DNA of 64,000 nt, from positions 169,465 through 233,464 of the forward strand of contig NZ_BDCH01000006.1 in the NCBI RefSeq assembly GCF_001613405.1, given 5' to 3'. The notes below the pieces were generated by a model. It worked only from the letters and a program-made list of their open reading frames with translations, did not search any database and had not been told where the DNA came from. The position numbers and the translations under genes were made by a program. Position 1 is the first letter of the stretch. Each line of letters opens with the position of its first letter. This document shows, piece by piece, positions 1 through 8,062 of the stretch. This DNA comes from Nocardia crassostreae. GTDB taxonomy: Bacteria > Actinomycetota > Actinomycetes > Mycobacteriales > Mycobacteriaceae.

Positions 1-1
1 G

Positions 2-589
2 ATCAATCCCGGTGAGGCGGGCTGGAAGGCGGGCGAGCGCACGCTGCGCTGCGGCCTGCAGGTCGCGGGCAGCTCCGGCACCGCCACCCACACCGTCAGC
101 GGCAGCGTGCAGAACGCCAACCAGTCCAAGATCTACGACGTCGGCACCTGCATCGGCATTGCCCGCAACCTGCCCACCGATCCGGTGGACTGCGCCCAGC
201 CGCACGCCTTCGAGATCGTCTCCACCGTCGATCTGAGCAGCCACTTCCCCGGCGGCCCGCCATCCAAGGACGAGCAGGACCGGTTCATGAAAGAGCAGTG
301 CGCCAAGGACTCCACCGACTATCTCGGCGCCGAGGACGCGCTGCGCAACAAGACCCTCACGCTGTTCTGGGACTATCTGGACAGCCGCAGCTGGCTGGCC
401 GGGAGCAAGAGCCTCAACTGCATGATCGGCAAGGGCGCGGATCAGGAGGGCTTCGCCGCCATTACCGGATCGGCGCGCGGCGACATCCTGGTCGACGGGC
501 AGGCCCCGGTGCCGCCGCCCAATAACGGCCGCTCCACCCCGCAGCCGCTGCCCGGCGCCGCGCCGCCGGTCATTCCGGCGCCGAGGTAA
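2..589 (+). CDS. septum formation family protein, C-terminal part (5' end outside window)
   Basis: The reading frame is open from the first bases of the window, so the start lies upstream and only the last ~195 residues are seen. The segment has paired cysteines (LRCGL, GTCIG, VDCAQPH, EQCAKD, LNCMIG) and the 'CxxPHxFEIV' signature typical of the septum-formation (Septum_form) domain of actinobacterial envelope proteins, followed by a Pro-rich C-terminal tail. The cysteines suggest an extracytoplasmic disulfide-bonded domain behind a membrane anchor that would be encoded upstream. It is followed at once by a zincin gene, the same pair that sits side by side in mycobacteria (family knowledge). 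The exact role in division is not established by sequence. Confidence 0.8.
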   Translation: MNPGEAGWKAGERTLRCGLQVAGSSGTATHTVSGSVQNANQSKIYDVGTCIGIARNLPTDPVDCAQPHAFEIVSTVDLSSHFPGGPPSKDEQDRFMKEQCAKDSTDYLGAEDALRNKTLTLFWDYLDSRSWLAGSKSLNCMIGKGADQEGFAAITGSARGDILVDGQAPVPPPNNGRSTPQPLPGAAPPVIPAPR

Positions 590-604
590 ACCGTGCCGGT
601 CTCC

Positions 605-946
605 ATGTCCGACGATCGTTTCGAGGAACTCGTCGGGGACGCGCTCGATCTCATTCCGCCGGAATTGTCCAAGGCCATCGACAACGTCGTGGTGCTCATC
701 GAACCGCGCAATGACGAGGACCCGCATCTGCTCGGGCTCTATCACGGCATCGCGCTCACCGACCGGGACTTCAGCCATTACGGCGGCGCGCTACCGGACA
801 CGGTCACCGTCTACCGCGAGGCCATCCTGGAGATGTGTCACAGCGAAGAAGAAGTGGTCGAGGAGGTGACAATCACAGTGATTCACGAGATAGCTCACTA
901 TTTCGGGATTGACGACGACCGCCTTCATCAGCTGGGATGGGGCTAA
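605..946 (+). CDS. metallopeptidase family protein (minimal zincin)
   Basis: A 113-residue protein with the zinc-binding motif HEIAH at residues 94-98 followed by G101 and D103/D104, i.e. the HExxHxxGxxD pattern of the minimal zincin family (Zincin_1). The catalytic Glu is residue 95. The ATG at 605 is chosen; an in-frame GTG at 593, four codons upstream, is also possible. It starts just after the stop of the septum-formation gene, so the two are probably co-transcribed. The substrate is unknown. There is no signal peptide, so it should be cytoplasmic. Confidence 0.85.
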   Translation: MSDDRFEELVGDALDLIPPELSKAIDNVVVLIEPRNDEDPHLLGLYHGIALTDRDFSHYGGALPDTVTVYREAILEMCHSEEEVVEEVTITVIHEIAHYFGIDDDRLHQLGWG

Positions 947-1044
947 CTCGCGGCAAACCGGGAACCGATCCACTCCCCCGTCGCGTCCAATCTTCATATC
1001 GGGACGCGACCGCGTACCCGGGGGAATCCGAAGGGAGATCGATC

Positions 1045-1356
1045 ATGGTTGGCCACGTCCTCGTGCAGCCGGAAGTCGTCCTCGCGGCAGCCCTGGAACT
1101 CGACCTACTCGCCGAGCGGCTCTCCGCCGTTTCGGCGGCGGCCGGTCCGGCCACCCACGTTCTGCCCTCCGGCACCGAAGAGGTCTCGTTCCTGGCCGCC
1201 GGGCATTTCAATCACGCCGCGTTCAGCCATGACCGGGCCGTCGCCCAGGGCATTCTCGAACTGCACCACGCCGCCGCCACGCTGCGCAGCCAGCTCGCGC
1301 AGTACCTGATCCAGGACGCGGTGCACGCCGCCGGTATCGCGGCCATTCAGGTCTAG
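1045..1356 (+). CDS. PE-family-like protein, probable type VII secretion substrate
   Basis: A 103-residue Ala-rich helical protein with the PE dipeptide at residues 9-10 (VQPEVV) and the length of a bare PE domain (~100). A YxxxD secretion signal is visible at residues 87-91 (YLIQD), as in the partner that carries the export signal in PE/PPE heterodimers. ATG 1045 is preceded by AAGGGAG. A longer reading frame runs back to 937 but has no family resemblance there. The PPE-like gene follows 9 bases after the stop and an EspG-like chaperone comes next, which supports a secreted PE-PPE pair. No membrane segment is seen. Confidence 0.8.
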   Translation: MVGHVLVQPEVVLAAALELDLLAERLSAVSAAAGPATHVLPSGTEEVSFLAAGHFNHAAFSHDRAVAQGILELHHAAATLRSQLAQYLIQDAVHAAGIAAIQV

Positions 1357-1365
1357 GGGGAAGAC

Positions 1366-2544
1366 ATGACGCTGGGAATCACCGGGGTGTTCTGGCTGCC
1401 CCGCATGGCGGAGTTGAACTCCGTCACCTTGAACGCGGGCGCGCACGCCATTCTGATCGCCGCGGCCAGCACCTCGTGGGGCGTGCTCACCGGCGCCTGG
1501 GTGGAGGCCACCGCCACCGTCGCACGGGTCATGGCCGAGGTCGGCGTCGGCCTGCAGGGCGTGAACGGGCTCAATGTGCTCGCCCGCCTCGGCGGCTTCA
1601 CCGTCTGGGCCGAACAGCAGGGCGTCATGGCCGCCGTCATGGCCGCCAAGACCGCCGCCAATGCCACCGCCTACACCGTGGCCTCCATTGCCATGCCGAG
1701 CCTGCCCGAAATCGCCCTCGTCGAGGCCGCCCGGGTGGCCGCGCACTCCACCGGCGGCGCGCTCAACGGCACCGCCGGAGCGGCCGAGGCGGCCAAGCTG
1801 GCCCTCGACATCCGGGCCGCGCTGGTCATGGAGACCTACGAGGCCGCGACCACCGCACTCATCACCACGCCCGGCCAATTCCTCATGCCGCCGCCCATCG
1901 CCATGGGCGCGGGCTCGGCCGATGCGGGCGCGGCCGCCAATATGGCCGGTGATCCAGTTCAGGCGGCCCTGGCCACAGCGGCCGGTCTGGCCAACAATCC
2001 GGCCGTCATCAGCACCGTCGCCCAGGCCGCACAGGTCGCCGGAACCGTGGTCACAAGCGGTGTCAGCACCGCGGGCCAGGTGGCGGGCACCGCCGTGACA
2101 GCGGTCGCCAACGGCCTGACGCAGACCGCGGCCGCCGAGGCCCAGCTGCCCATGATGGCCGGTATGGGCGTGGCCGCCGCGGGCGCGGGCGCGGCAGGCG
2201 CGAGCACGCGCGCGGTCTCGTTCGGCGGCGGCGCGAACGTGAGCATCGGAAACGGCGGCGGCACACTGAAACTCCCCGAGGGCTGGGGCGCGGGCGCCGG
2301 AATCGGCGCTGGCGCCGCACCCGCCGCACCGATCGTGGCCGAACCCGTTGCCGCCGCCCCGAATACGGCGGCCACCATACCGGTCCGGTCCGCGAGCACA
2401 AGCCCGCTACTCGGCAGCAACCCCATAGCGGACGAGGACGAGACCCACGACGGCAAGGACTACGGGCGTTCGGTGGAGCACTTCGCCGACGGCCGTGTCA
2501 TCGCGCCCGCCGTCATCGGCGGCGACCCGGCCGACGCCCCGTGA
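1366..2544 (+). CDS. PPE-family-like protein, partner of the PE protein
   Basis: A 392-residue protein. Residues ~10-170 match the layout of a PPE domain: the segment LPRMAELNSVTLNAG (residues 11-25) corresponds to the usual PPE-motif region 'PPEINSARMYAG', but the PPE triplet itself is changed to MAE. The rest is a low-complexity Ala/Gly/Val tail (residues ~190-350) and an acidic C-terminus. In the ESX systems PPE proteins pair with PE proteins and are delivered by EspG. A GGGGGAAG ribosome site lies just before the ATG. The stop TGA overlaps the GTG of the next reading frame (GTGA), so the three genes appear translationally coupled. Confidence 0.75.
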   Translation: MTLGITGVFWLPRMAELNSVTLNAGAHAILIAAASTSWGVLTGAWVEATATVARVMAEVGVGLQGVNGLNVLARLGGFTVWAEQQGVMAAVMAAKTAANATAYTVASIAMPSLPEIALVEAARVAAHSTGGALNGTAGAAEAAKLALDIRAALVMETYEAATTALITTPGQFLMPPPIAMGAGSADAGAAANMAGDPVQAALATAAGLANNPAVISTVAQAAQVAGTVVTSGVSTAGQVAGTAVTAVANGLTQTAAAEAQLPMMAGMGVAAAGAGAAGASTRAVSFGGGANVSIGNGGGTLKLPEGWGAGAGIGAGAAPAAPIVAEPVAAAPNTAATIPVRSASTSPLLGSNPIADEDETHDGKDYGRSVEHFADGRVIAPAVIGGDPADAP

Positions 2545-3367
2545 CGGTGCTCGGCGCGGGCCGCGGACCATCCCTGCTGCGGGCGGTCACCCTGAGCCTC
2601 GACGAATTGCAGTATCTCCAGGAGACATTGGGGATCGACGAGCTGCCCGTGGTGCTGAATGCCCTGGGCCGCTACGACATACCGCCGACCACGACGCCGC
2701 CATGACCGCCGCCGCCGCGACACTCGCCGACCGCGAACTCCTCGACGGTGATCAGGTGCATCCCGAACTGGCCGAGCGCCTGCGCGCGCTCTACCGGCCG
2801 CACTGGGTCCTGGCCCTGCGCTGGTATGTAAACGGACAGGTCAACCGATTCTGCCTCGCCAAGGGCGACGATTTCGCAGTGGTCGCCCTGCGCGGCCCGG
2901 ACTCGTACGTCATCGACGAAGCGGGACACGATCTACCGGGCACCGTCATGGCGGCCCTCGGCCCCGCCGACCCCTTGGACCTCACCGGAATGAACGCGCC
3001 CACCGAGGAATTGGCCCCCATCTTCGACGACGCCGGTGACGCAACCACCACGGCCACCCGGCTCGCGAAAGTCGGCAATCCGACACGAGACGCGAAAACC
3101 CTTGCCTCGGCACTGGTTCAGGTCGACGCACACGCCGAACTCACCGCCGTCGTCTACGGCGACGGCACCCGCGACATCACGGACAACCACATCGCCGTCT
3201 TCGACACCCGCCACGGCCGCTTACTGGCCACCGCCAGCCGCGCCGACGACGGCGTCAAATGGACCGCCCTGTCCAGCGGCACCCCCGCCCGCCTGCGCAC
3301 CGCGATCACCGATCTCATCACATCCCTGCCGATGCGACAGGATTTTCCGGCCCACCGGCCCGTCTGA
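2541..3367 (+). pseudogene. espG: espG-like ESX secretion chaperone, split by a frameshift
   Basis: GTG 2541 opens a 54-residue frame containing TLSLDELQYLQETLGIDELP, typical of an EspG N-terminus. That frame ends at TGA 2703-2705. The rest of the EspG-like protein (RALYRPHWVLALRW..., through GTRDITDNHIAVFDTRHG) lies in another frame that is readable from about 2681 and reaches stop 3365-3367. Joining the frames near 2677-2681 gives a continuous ~275-residue protein, the usual EspG length. EspG binds PPE proteins and keeps PE-PPE dimers soluble before ESX secretion. Alternatives are two coupled genes (the stop and the ATG at 2702 overlap), programmed frameshifting, or a sequencing error. The gene order PE-PPE-espG supports the assignment. 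Confidence 0.7.
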
Positions 3368-3443
3368 TCCGAACCGGTCATCCCGATTTCCGACGACCGC
3401 AGGCAACGCCGAGGCGATCGAGGGCGCGCGCCCCGTCACCCTG

Positions 3444-3457
3444 TAGTTTTGCCACCT
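3444..3457 (+). promoter_or_regulatory. orphaned leaderless promoter (-10 TAGTTT) at attL
   Basis: TAGTTT (3444-3449) fits the actinobacterial -10 pattern TANNNT and lies 8 bases before the ATG at 3458, the spacing of a leaderless transcript. It probably drove the intact DUF5926 gene before the element inserted. It now reads into a truncated 23-codon frame (MGKSKRFRPMNS...) that ends at about 3528. Inference from spacing only. Confidence 0.5.
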
Positions 3458-3475
3458 ATGGGTAAGAGCAAGCGG
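3458..3475 (+). repeat. attL core, 18-bp direct repeat
   Basis: ATGGGTAAGAGCAAGCGG is identical to 15720-15737 and encodes MGKSKR, the start of the DUF5926 protein. Bases on either side differ between the two copies, so the identical core is 18 bp. It lies ~150 bp from the 3' end of the integrase gene, as expected for a tyrosine-integrase attachment site. Confidence 0.85.
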
Positions 3476-3548
3476 TTCCGACCCATGAATTCGGTAGCGT
3501 GCAGGTCAGGGGTTTGTGAGATGAGCTGAATGCCCGAATTCGGCTCTC

Positions 3549-3571
3549 AATCCCGGAGATTTCCCGGAACA
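3549..3571 (+). repeat. 23-bp direct repeat near left end (possible integrase arm site)
   Basis: The 23-bp sequence beginning AATCCCGGAGATTTCCC and ending GGAACA occurs here and at 15590-15612. Both copies lie inside the element close to the two att cores, in the same orientation, and the similarity continues imperfectly into CTGGTG. This is the arrangement of arm-type binding sites of tyrosine integrases; the function is inferred. Confidence 0.6.
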
Positions 3572-3607
3572 CTGGTGCGCTCGGAGCCGTACGAGCGCAT
3601 ACCCCCC

Positions 3608-4717
3608 TTAGGCGGCGTCGAACCAGACGAGTTCGATGGCCTCACGGGTCTTGTCGTCCTGGTCCGGCCAGATGTGGGTGTAGATGTCCAGCGTGACTTT
3701 CGCACTGGCATGGCCCATACGCCGCTGAACGGTCTTCACGTTGATGCCATGACGGATAAGGCTGGAGGCGTAGAAGTGCCGGAAGTCCCGCCACGTGTAC
3801 ACCCGTGAGAGCGTTGTCCGGTTCGCGACCCTGTGCAACCAGTCGCCCAAGTCCTTGCTGCTGTACGGTTTGCCGTTCGCCGTCTAAAACAGCAAGTCGT
3901 CGAGCTCCTTGCCCTCCATGAACGGCTTGATCTCCGCGATGAGAGACAACGGGATCGGCACCGTGCGACGGCTTGCCTTCGTCTTCAGTACTGAGGTTGC
4001 GACCCGTGTCCGGCTGATCTGCTGCATGACCGAAAGCGATGCGTTCTCGACATCGATATCCCGGACACGAAGCCCGGCTATCTCTGCGGGGCGGAGGCCG
4101 CATTGCATGCCGATGAGCATCATGACCCGGATCCGGCCGTCCTTGGCCGCCTGCAAAACCATCCGGCCCTCTTCGAGGGTCATCAGGTTTTCGGGCAGCA
4201 CCTCGGCATCGATTGGTGGGAGCTTCACTGTCGCCGCATGGTTCTTCACCAGAATGTCATCCGCGACGAGCTGATTGAGGACCGCCTTTAGCATGTCCAA
4301 CCGGCGCTTGACCGTCCCCGGTTGGAGCGGCTTGCCGTCCCGCCATGGGCGACCCTTCAGAAGCACATCAACCCAGGTGCGAACATGTGGTGTCGCCCGA
4401 AGATCCGCAATCGCGACGCGCTCCAGCTCCCCGAGATCAGCGTGCAACGCCCAGCGCTGTTGCTCAGTGCCCTCGGTGCGGGCACGTCCCGCCCACACCA
4501 TGACGGCTTTGCCTACCTGCTGTTTCGACAACTTCGGATCAACGTATGTGCCCTTCGCTATCTGCTCTTCTAGTTCTCGTTTCCGAAACCGAGCCGTTCC
4601 AGCTTCCCTCGTGCTCCCAAGCTTCGAATAGCTCTCTGATTTCTCCTCATCGGGGTTGTCTATGTACCAGCGGACTACATACTTGCCGTTCTTGCTCTGT
4701 ATCCAGACGCTTGCCAT
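3608..4717 (-). pseudogene. int: tyrosine integrase interrupted by an in-frame TAG
   Basis: Read from ATG 4717, the frame gives 277 residues, an in-frame TAG at 3884-3886, then 91 more residues in the same frame to the stop at 3608. The first part has an N-terminal AP2-like DNA-binding region (KYVVRWYIDN), a core-binding domain and the first catalytic Arg (GLRPAEIAGLR). The part after the TAG has RDFRHFYAS, MGHAS and the nucleophile region TLDIYTHIWP. The first residue of the usual HxxR box is Arg here. Together they make a normal ~369-residue phage integrase, but the ribosome would stop before the catalytic Tyr. It lies 8 bases downstream of the excisionase gene. A point mutation, a base-call error or readthrough are possible. 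Confidence 0.85.
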
Positions 4718-4725
4718 TGCCTTGC

Positions 4726-4980
4726 TTACGATGTCGTGAAGTGGCTGTTCTGCCACTCGATTACGTCGGAGATGCGGTAGCGACACTGGCCGCCGCCGAC
4801 TCGCGCGAAGCGCGGCCCCTTGTCCTCCAGCGCCCAGTTGGCCAGGGTCTTCGGGGAGTAGCCCAGCAAGTTGGAAACCTCCTTCCGGCTGAGCCACTCG
4901 ATTGATTGACGCGCTCGCTGTACCCCGGTGCTGATGCTGTTCTTGCCCTTCTCTCCCGTTTCGGCCGGTCCGTCCGGCAA
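4726..4980 (-). CDS. xis: excisionase-like MerR-type helix-turn-helix protein
   Basis: An 84-residue protein whose middle reads SIEWLSRKEVSNLLGYSPKT followed by LANWALEDKGPRFARVGG and RYRISDVIEWQ, the standard HTH_17/excisionase pattern (helix-turn-helix, then a wing ending in the 'RY...DV..W' signature). Recombination directionality factors of this type sit just upstream of the integrase in actinobacterial elements, as here (8-base gap). It is transcribed from the inverted-repeat-rich divergent region at 5000-5067, so its expression is probably set by that operator. Confidence 0.85.
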   Translation of the reverse strand: MPDGPAETGEKGKNSISTGVQRARQSIEWLSRKEVSNLLGYSPKTLANWALEDKGPRFARVGGGQCRYRISDVIEWQNSHFTTS

Positions 4981-4999
4981 GGCACGACAATACGATCGG

Positions 5000-5067
5000 C
5001 CAACCTATTTGGCAAACAGGTTGGGTAGCGAGGTTCCTCTCAACCTGCTTGGTTGAGAGGTTGGGTA
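5000..5067. promoter_or_regulatory. divergent control region with repeated AGGTTGGG operator half-sites
   Basis: Between xis (minus) and the gene starting at 5067 (plus) there are two inverted repeats. One is CCAACCT (5000-5006) with AGGTTGG (5018-5024). The other is a perfect 10-bp arm pair CCTCTCAACC (5036-5045) and GGTTGAGAGG (5051-5060) with a 5-base spacer. AGGTTGGGTA is also directly repeated at 5018-5027 and 5058-5067. This is the layout of a repressor-bound lysis/integration switch. Which protein binds is not shown by sequence; the product of 5067-5618 is a candidate. Confidence 0.6.
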
Positions 5068-5618
5068 TGGTGTCGCGTATGAGCGAGGATCGGATCGTTA
5101 CCCAGGATCTCGGTGACTGGGTGGTGCGTATGGAGTGGCCTGTCGGGGTCGAGCACGGCGGCCCCGGCGCGCTGCTGATCTCCCCCGCCGATCCGGAGAC
5201 CTACCCGGTTGGTGGCCTGTCCTCAACTGTGCTGCGGGACATTGATTTTCGCGCGGCGCTTGAAACGCTGCGCCGCCAGCTGGAGGGCTCACGGCGCTGG
5301 AGCAAGGGCCGCGAAAGGTATGAGGCCGATCGCGCGGAACGCTTGAAAACGGCTCTTGCACAGGGTGTTACGGATGAGTACCTGGCACTGCTAGCGAGTG
5401 CATACGTTTCGGCAGCGAACAGAGGACAGGCCAAGCCCCTTGAATACTTAGCTGAAATGGTCGGTAAGACACCAAGCACTGTTAAGGGGCACCTGTGGCA
5501 GGCCAGGAAGAAGGAGCTACTCAGCGGCAGCGCTGGCCGTGCTGGGGGGCAGCTCACGGACAAGGCAACCAAGATCCTCGAGCGAATCGTGCCAGCCGCG
5601 CCCCGCGGACTCGTCTGA
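5067..5618 (+). CDS. element regulatory protein with C-terminal HTH, function unknown
   Basis: A ~183-residue protein starting at ATG 5067 (MVSRMSED) or ATG 5079; an upstream TTG at 5049 lies inside the operator and is unlikely. The N-terminal half (~residues 1-70, WVVRMEWPVG...LISPADP) is not recognised. The C-terminal half contains PLEYLAEMVGKTPSTVKGHL, a clear helix-turn-helix in which a recognition helix follows 'TPSTVKGHLWQARKKELL'. Such proteins are found next to xis/int in actinobacterial integrative elements. It is transcribed divergently from xis-int across the operator, which suggests an early regulator. DNA binding is inferred. Confidence 0.65.
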   Translation: MVSRMSEDRIVTQDLGDWVVRMEWPVGVEHGGPGALLISPADPETYPVGGLSSTVLRDIDFRAALETLRRQLEGSRRWSKGRERYEADRAERLKTALAQGVTDEYLALLASAYVSAANRGQAKPLEYLAEMVGKTPSTVKGHLWQARKKELLSGSAGRAGGQLTDKATKILERIVPAAPRGLV

Positions 5619-5652
5619 TGATCGCGGAGGAGTTCAAGTACCGACCTGGTGA

Positions 5653-6909
5653 TTGGGATTGAGAACCGAGGGGCGACACCCAACTTTTACGAACAGAGCA
5701 GGAGACCGGATTCAGACTCTTCGTTCGAGGCTGCCAGCCGATGCGCTGGCCTTGTTGGACTCCGTGGACGGGCACTATTCGGAGTGGGCTACGGCGTCGG
5801 CGCTTGCCATGTACGCGATGAACGCCGGGCTCGATGAAGACGACTTCGTAGAGCTTGTCACGACATCCGAGTTTTCCCACGTGTTCGCCACCGAGAATGG
5901 CCGAGATCGCTCCTACCGGCTGGAGGGTCGACTCCGCAAGGTCTGGCGACGCGCGGAGGATAGGTGGAATCCGCCTGTCGGTGGCGGGGTGGCCGAGGTT
6001 CGTAAACGGCTGGAGGCGCTATCCAAGCGATTGGACGGCCCTTGGTATCGCCGGACGGCTAGTAGCAATCGCGCTGTCTCCTTGGCGCTGGTGGCCAAGG
6101 CGCACGAGGTAGGTGCTTGGACTGTCGATGTCTCGCAGCGAGAACTTAGCGTTCGAGCCGGGGTGGCCCGGACGACGGTCGGCAACGCGTTGAAGCGGCT
6201 AGCCGACATGGGGGCGATCGCGAAGGATGAAACCAGGGAGCGAGAGGCCGACCACGCGCAGCGGTGGGTTATCAACCTGGACTGGCCAGACGTCGATGAT
6301 GAGCCAGCAATTAGGGACAACACTGGACCATATGAACCTCTCCCCCCAACAGACAGCTCATATGGCCTGACGATGTCCCTAAATCACCCGGCCTTCCTGA
6401 GGGCCGCTCTAGGCCAAACCGCAGAACGTGTCTGGCTGGACCTTGCGGCCCATCCTGGCTCGACGGCTGTCGATATCGCCTCCCGGCTTGGCATGACCGC
6501 CAAGACGGCTCGCAGGGCACTGGATATGAAGCTGATTCCGAACGGGTTGGCTGTGAGATCGGGGGGAGAGCCGACCGGCAAGGGTCGGCCCTCAGCGGTG
6601 TATCGGGTTGATGCGTCAGCCGATTTCGATCGGCTGGACAAGATCGCCGAGGAGTATCGCGTGTCGGATTGGTACGACAAGACTGGTGCCGAGTACGAGC
6701 GGCAACGGGCTGGCTTCTCGAAGTTGAGGGAGCAGTGGGGTCGTCCTGTCATGACAGATGAACCGGATCCTGTGCAAGAAGTCCCCGAACCGGCGGATTG
6801 GGTTGAGCTGTCGGACGAGGAGAAAGCCGAGATTGAGCATGAAGTGGCGGAGGACCAACTCCGGCACTGGCATGAGCAACAGCTGATCCGTCAGCTGAAG
6901 ACTGCCTAA
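5653..6909 (+). CDS. large protein with two winged-helix regions; possible replication or regulatory protein
   Basis: A ~418-residue protein. Two separate winged-helix-like segments are visible: residues ~160-190 (QRELSVRAGVARTTVGNALK) and ~258-300 (AVDIASRLGMTAKTARRALD). The N-terminus (LPADALALLDSVDGHYSEWA) and acidic C-terminus are not recognised. Its position right after the control genes is where satellites and integrative elements keep a replication initiator, but no helicase, primase or HUH motif is visible, so a replication role is inference. The start is uncertain: the frame opens after a TGA at 5650 with TTG 5653, and a GGAGGAG at ~5626 is rather far away. Two terminator-like hairpins follow. 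Confidence 0.6.
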   Translation: MGLRTEGRHPTFTNRAGDRIQTLRSRLPADALALLDSVDGHYSEWATASALAMYAMNAGLDEDDFVELVTTSEFSHVFATENGRDRSYRLEGRLRKVWRRAEDRWNPPVGGGVAEVRKRLEALSKRLDGPWYRRTASSNRAVSLALVAKAHEVGAWTVDVSQRELSVRAGVARTTVGNALKRLADMGAIAKDETREREADHAQRWVINLDWPDVDDEPAIRDNTGPYEPLPPTDSSYGLTMSLNHPAFLRAALGQTAERVWLDLAAHPGSTAVDIASRLGMTAKTARRALDMKLIPNGLAVRSGGEPTGKGRPSAVYRVDASADFDRLDKIAEEYRVSDWYDKTGAEYERQRAGFSKLREQWGRPVMTDEPDPVQEVPEPADWVELSDEEKAEIEHEVAEDQLRHWHEQQLIRQLKTA

Positions 6910-6976
6910 CGAGTTGGGTTGGCCCTTGGGGGATGCCCCTCCGCCCCTTCTGTGGCCCATCCTCAGGCATATGGGC

Positions 6977-7005
6977 CTATCCCCCCGACGTCCGGGGGGA
7001 TAGGG
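6977..7005. terminator. strong hairpin after the winged-helix gene
   Basis: CCTATCCCCCCG (6977-6988) pairs perfectly with CGGGGGGATAGG (6994-7005) around a 5-base loop. There is no T-run. It probably terminates the 5653-6909 transcript or insulates the convergent operon. Confidence 0.6.
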
Positions 7006-7030
7006 GTGGCGAATCGTTGAAATATCAGAG

Positions 7031-7060
7031 GACCCCGGCGCGGTTGCGGGTGCCGGGGTC
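7031..7060. terminator. terminator-like hairpin
   Basis: GACCCCGGC (7031-7039) pairs with GCCGGGGTC (7052-7060), followed by GTCTTTGTG. It sits between convergent genes (stops at 6909 and 7151) and could serve both. Confidence 0.55.
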
Positions 7061-7150
7061 GTCTTTGTGAAGTGCAGGATGCAGCGGATTCCGCTGCTCG
7101 CGCTCGTGTCATCGGCTCCCCCTTCCTGGACTCCCGAGCTACGGAGTGGT

Positions 7151-7699
7151 CTAGGTGGTCCGACCGCCGTGGTTGACCGGATCGGGGGACGGCTCTTTGA
7201 TGTCGCCGTCTTCTCCCCAGTCCCGGCAGTACGGGCACCACGGCCGTAACCGGTGATGGAACCGAAGCGAACTCGCCGCAGTGATCCCCCAGACCTCCAT
7301 GGGAGCGAGAGCCACGCTGCGGACAGTGACGGGCAGATGCGCGGAGACCAGAAGCGGGATGAGCACCAGCGCAGCCACTATCGGCACGGCGCCGAATCCG
7401 GTCCAGATGTGCCAGACCCGTAACAGCCACTTTCGCTGCTCGGCTGCATCCTCCGGCACCTCCTGCATACACGGCACGCATATACGGGTGTACTGGCTGT
7501 GCAGGAGGGCTATCGACAGTGCCCCGCAGAAGGCTACGACGACCACGAGCGACGGAATCGTCAACCACGATTCAGCGGAAAGCCATGTGATTACACACAT
7601 CACGGCGTATACCGCGATGAACCACCCGAACCTGTGGGTGATCCAGTCAAGTACGCGCCCTAGCGAGCTGTCCGGGTTGTTGAACGGGTCGACGATCAT
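7151..7699 (-). CDS. membrane protein with two CxxC motifs, function unknown
   Basis: A 182-residue protein with about four hydrophobic segments: ~residues 22-42 (FGWFIAVYAVMCVITWLS), ~48-68, ~100-122 (FGAVPIVAALVLIPLLVS) and a weaker one near 130-145. Two cysteine pairs, CVPC (~74-77) and CPYC (~156-159), lie on hydrophilic stretches and could form a metal or redox site. It is the last gene of a tight minus-strand operon (3 bases after the resolvase-like gene). The family is not recognised. Confidence 0.7.
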   Translation of the reverse strand: MIVDPFNNPDSSLGRVLDWITHRFGWFIAVYAVMCVITWLSAESWLTIPSLVVVVAFCGALSIALLHSQYTRICVPCMQEVPEDAAEQRKWLLRVWHIWTGFGAVPIVAALVLIPLLVSAHLPVTVRSVALAPMEVWGITAASSLRFHHRLRPWCPYCRDWGEDGDIKEPSPDPVNHGGRTT

Positions 7700-7702
7700 C
7701 GG

Positions 7703-8062
7703 CTAGGCCCCGTCCGCCTGTGCGGGCGGCAGGTCTCGAAGCGGCGGCGCAGTCCGCCGGGCGTAGGTCTCTTCCGGCGTCACGGTGATGACGTCCATCC
7801 GTCGAATCAGATCAAGCGGAATTTCCCTGTCCTCGAAGTGATCTGCGCTGGGCACGATTACGGCTGCAGCGTGCAAGCGGGTGGCTTGTGCCTTCAGCCG
7901 TGCCAGCGGTGGCCGACCGAACCGAGGATCGTAAACGATCATGTCGGCGAAGTCGTAGCCGAGTTGATCGGCTCGCTTGCGGACCTGCGACTGATCCCGC
8001 AGCAGCGCCATTCCGCTGATGTCGGTCCGGAGGTAGCCGAGAATCGTTGGCTTATACCGCAT
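7703..8062 (-). CDS. resolvase-fold-like protein without the catalytic serine
   Basis: A 119-residue protein starting at ATG 8062 (MRYKPTILGYLRTDISG); ATG 8086 is an alternative. The pattern ILGYLRTD...QSQVRKRADQLGY...IVYDPRFGRPPLARLKAQ...AAVIVPSADHFED follows the N-terminal domain of serine recombinases (GYxRVS...Q...A...G....D......R..L......VVV...DRF.R). Asp stands where the nucleophilic Ser of the GYxRVS motif is expected, and there is no DNA-binding domain. It is probably a non-catalytic relative. It overlaps the end of the preceding small gene by 11 bases. A distant counterpart may be the gene at 24706, which is likewise divergent from a DUF6879 module. Confidence 0.6.
   Translation of the reverse strand: MRYKPTILGYLRTDISGMALLRDQSQVRKRADQLGYDFADMIVYDPRFGRPPLARLKAQATRLHAAAVIVPSADHFEDREIPLDLIRRMDVITVTPEETYARRTAPPLRDLPPAQADGA

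Noticed and set aside
5653..6909. Annotation as a definite replication initiator
   Set aside because: Only winged-helix signals are visible; no HUH, primase or helicase motif supports a firm call.
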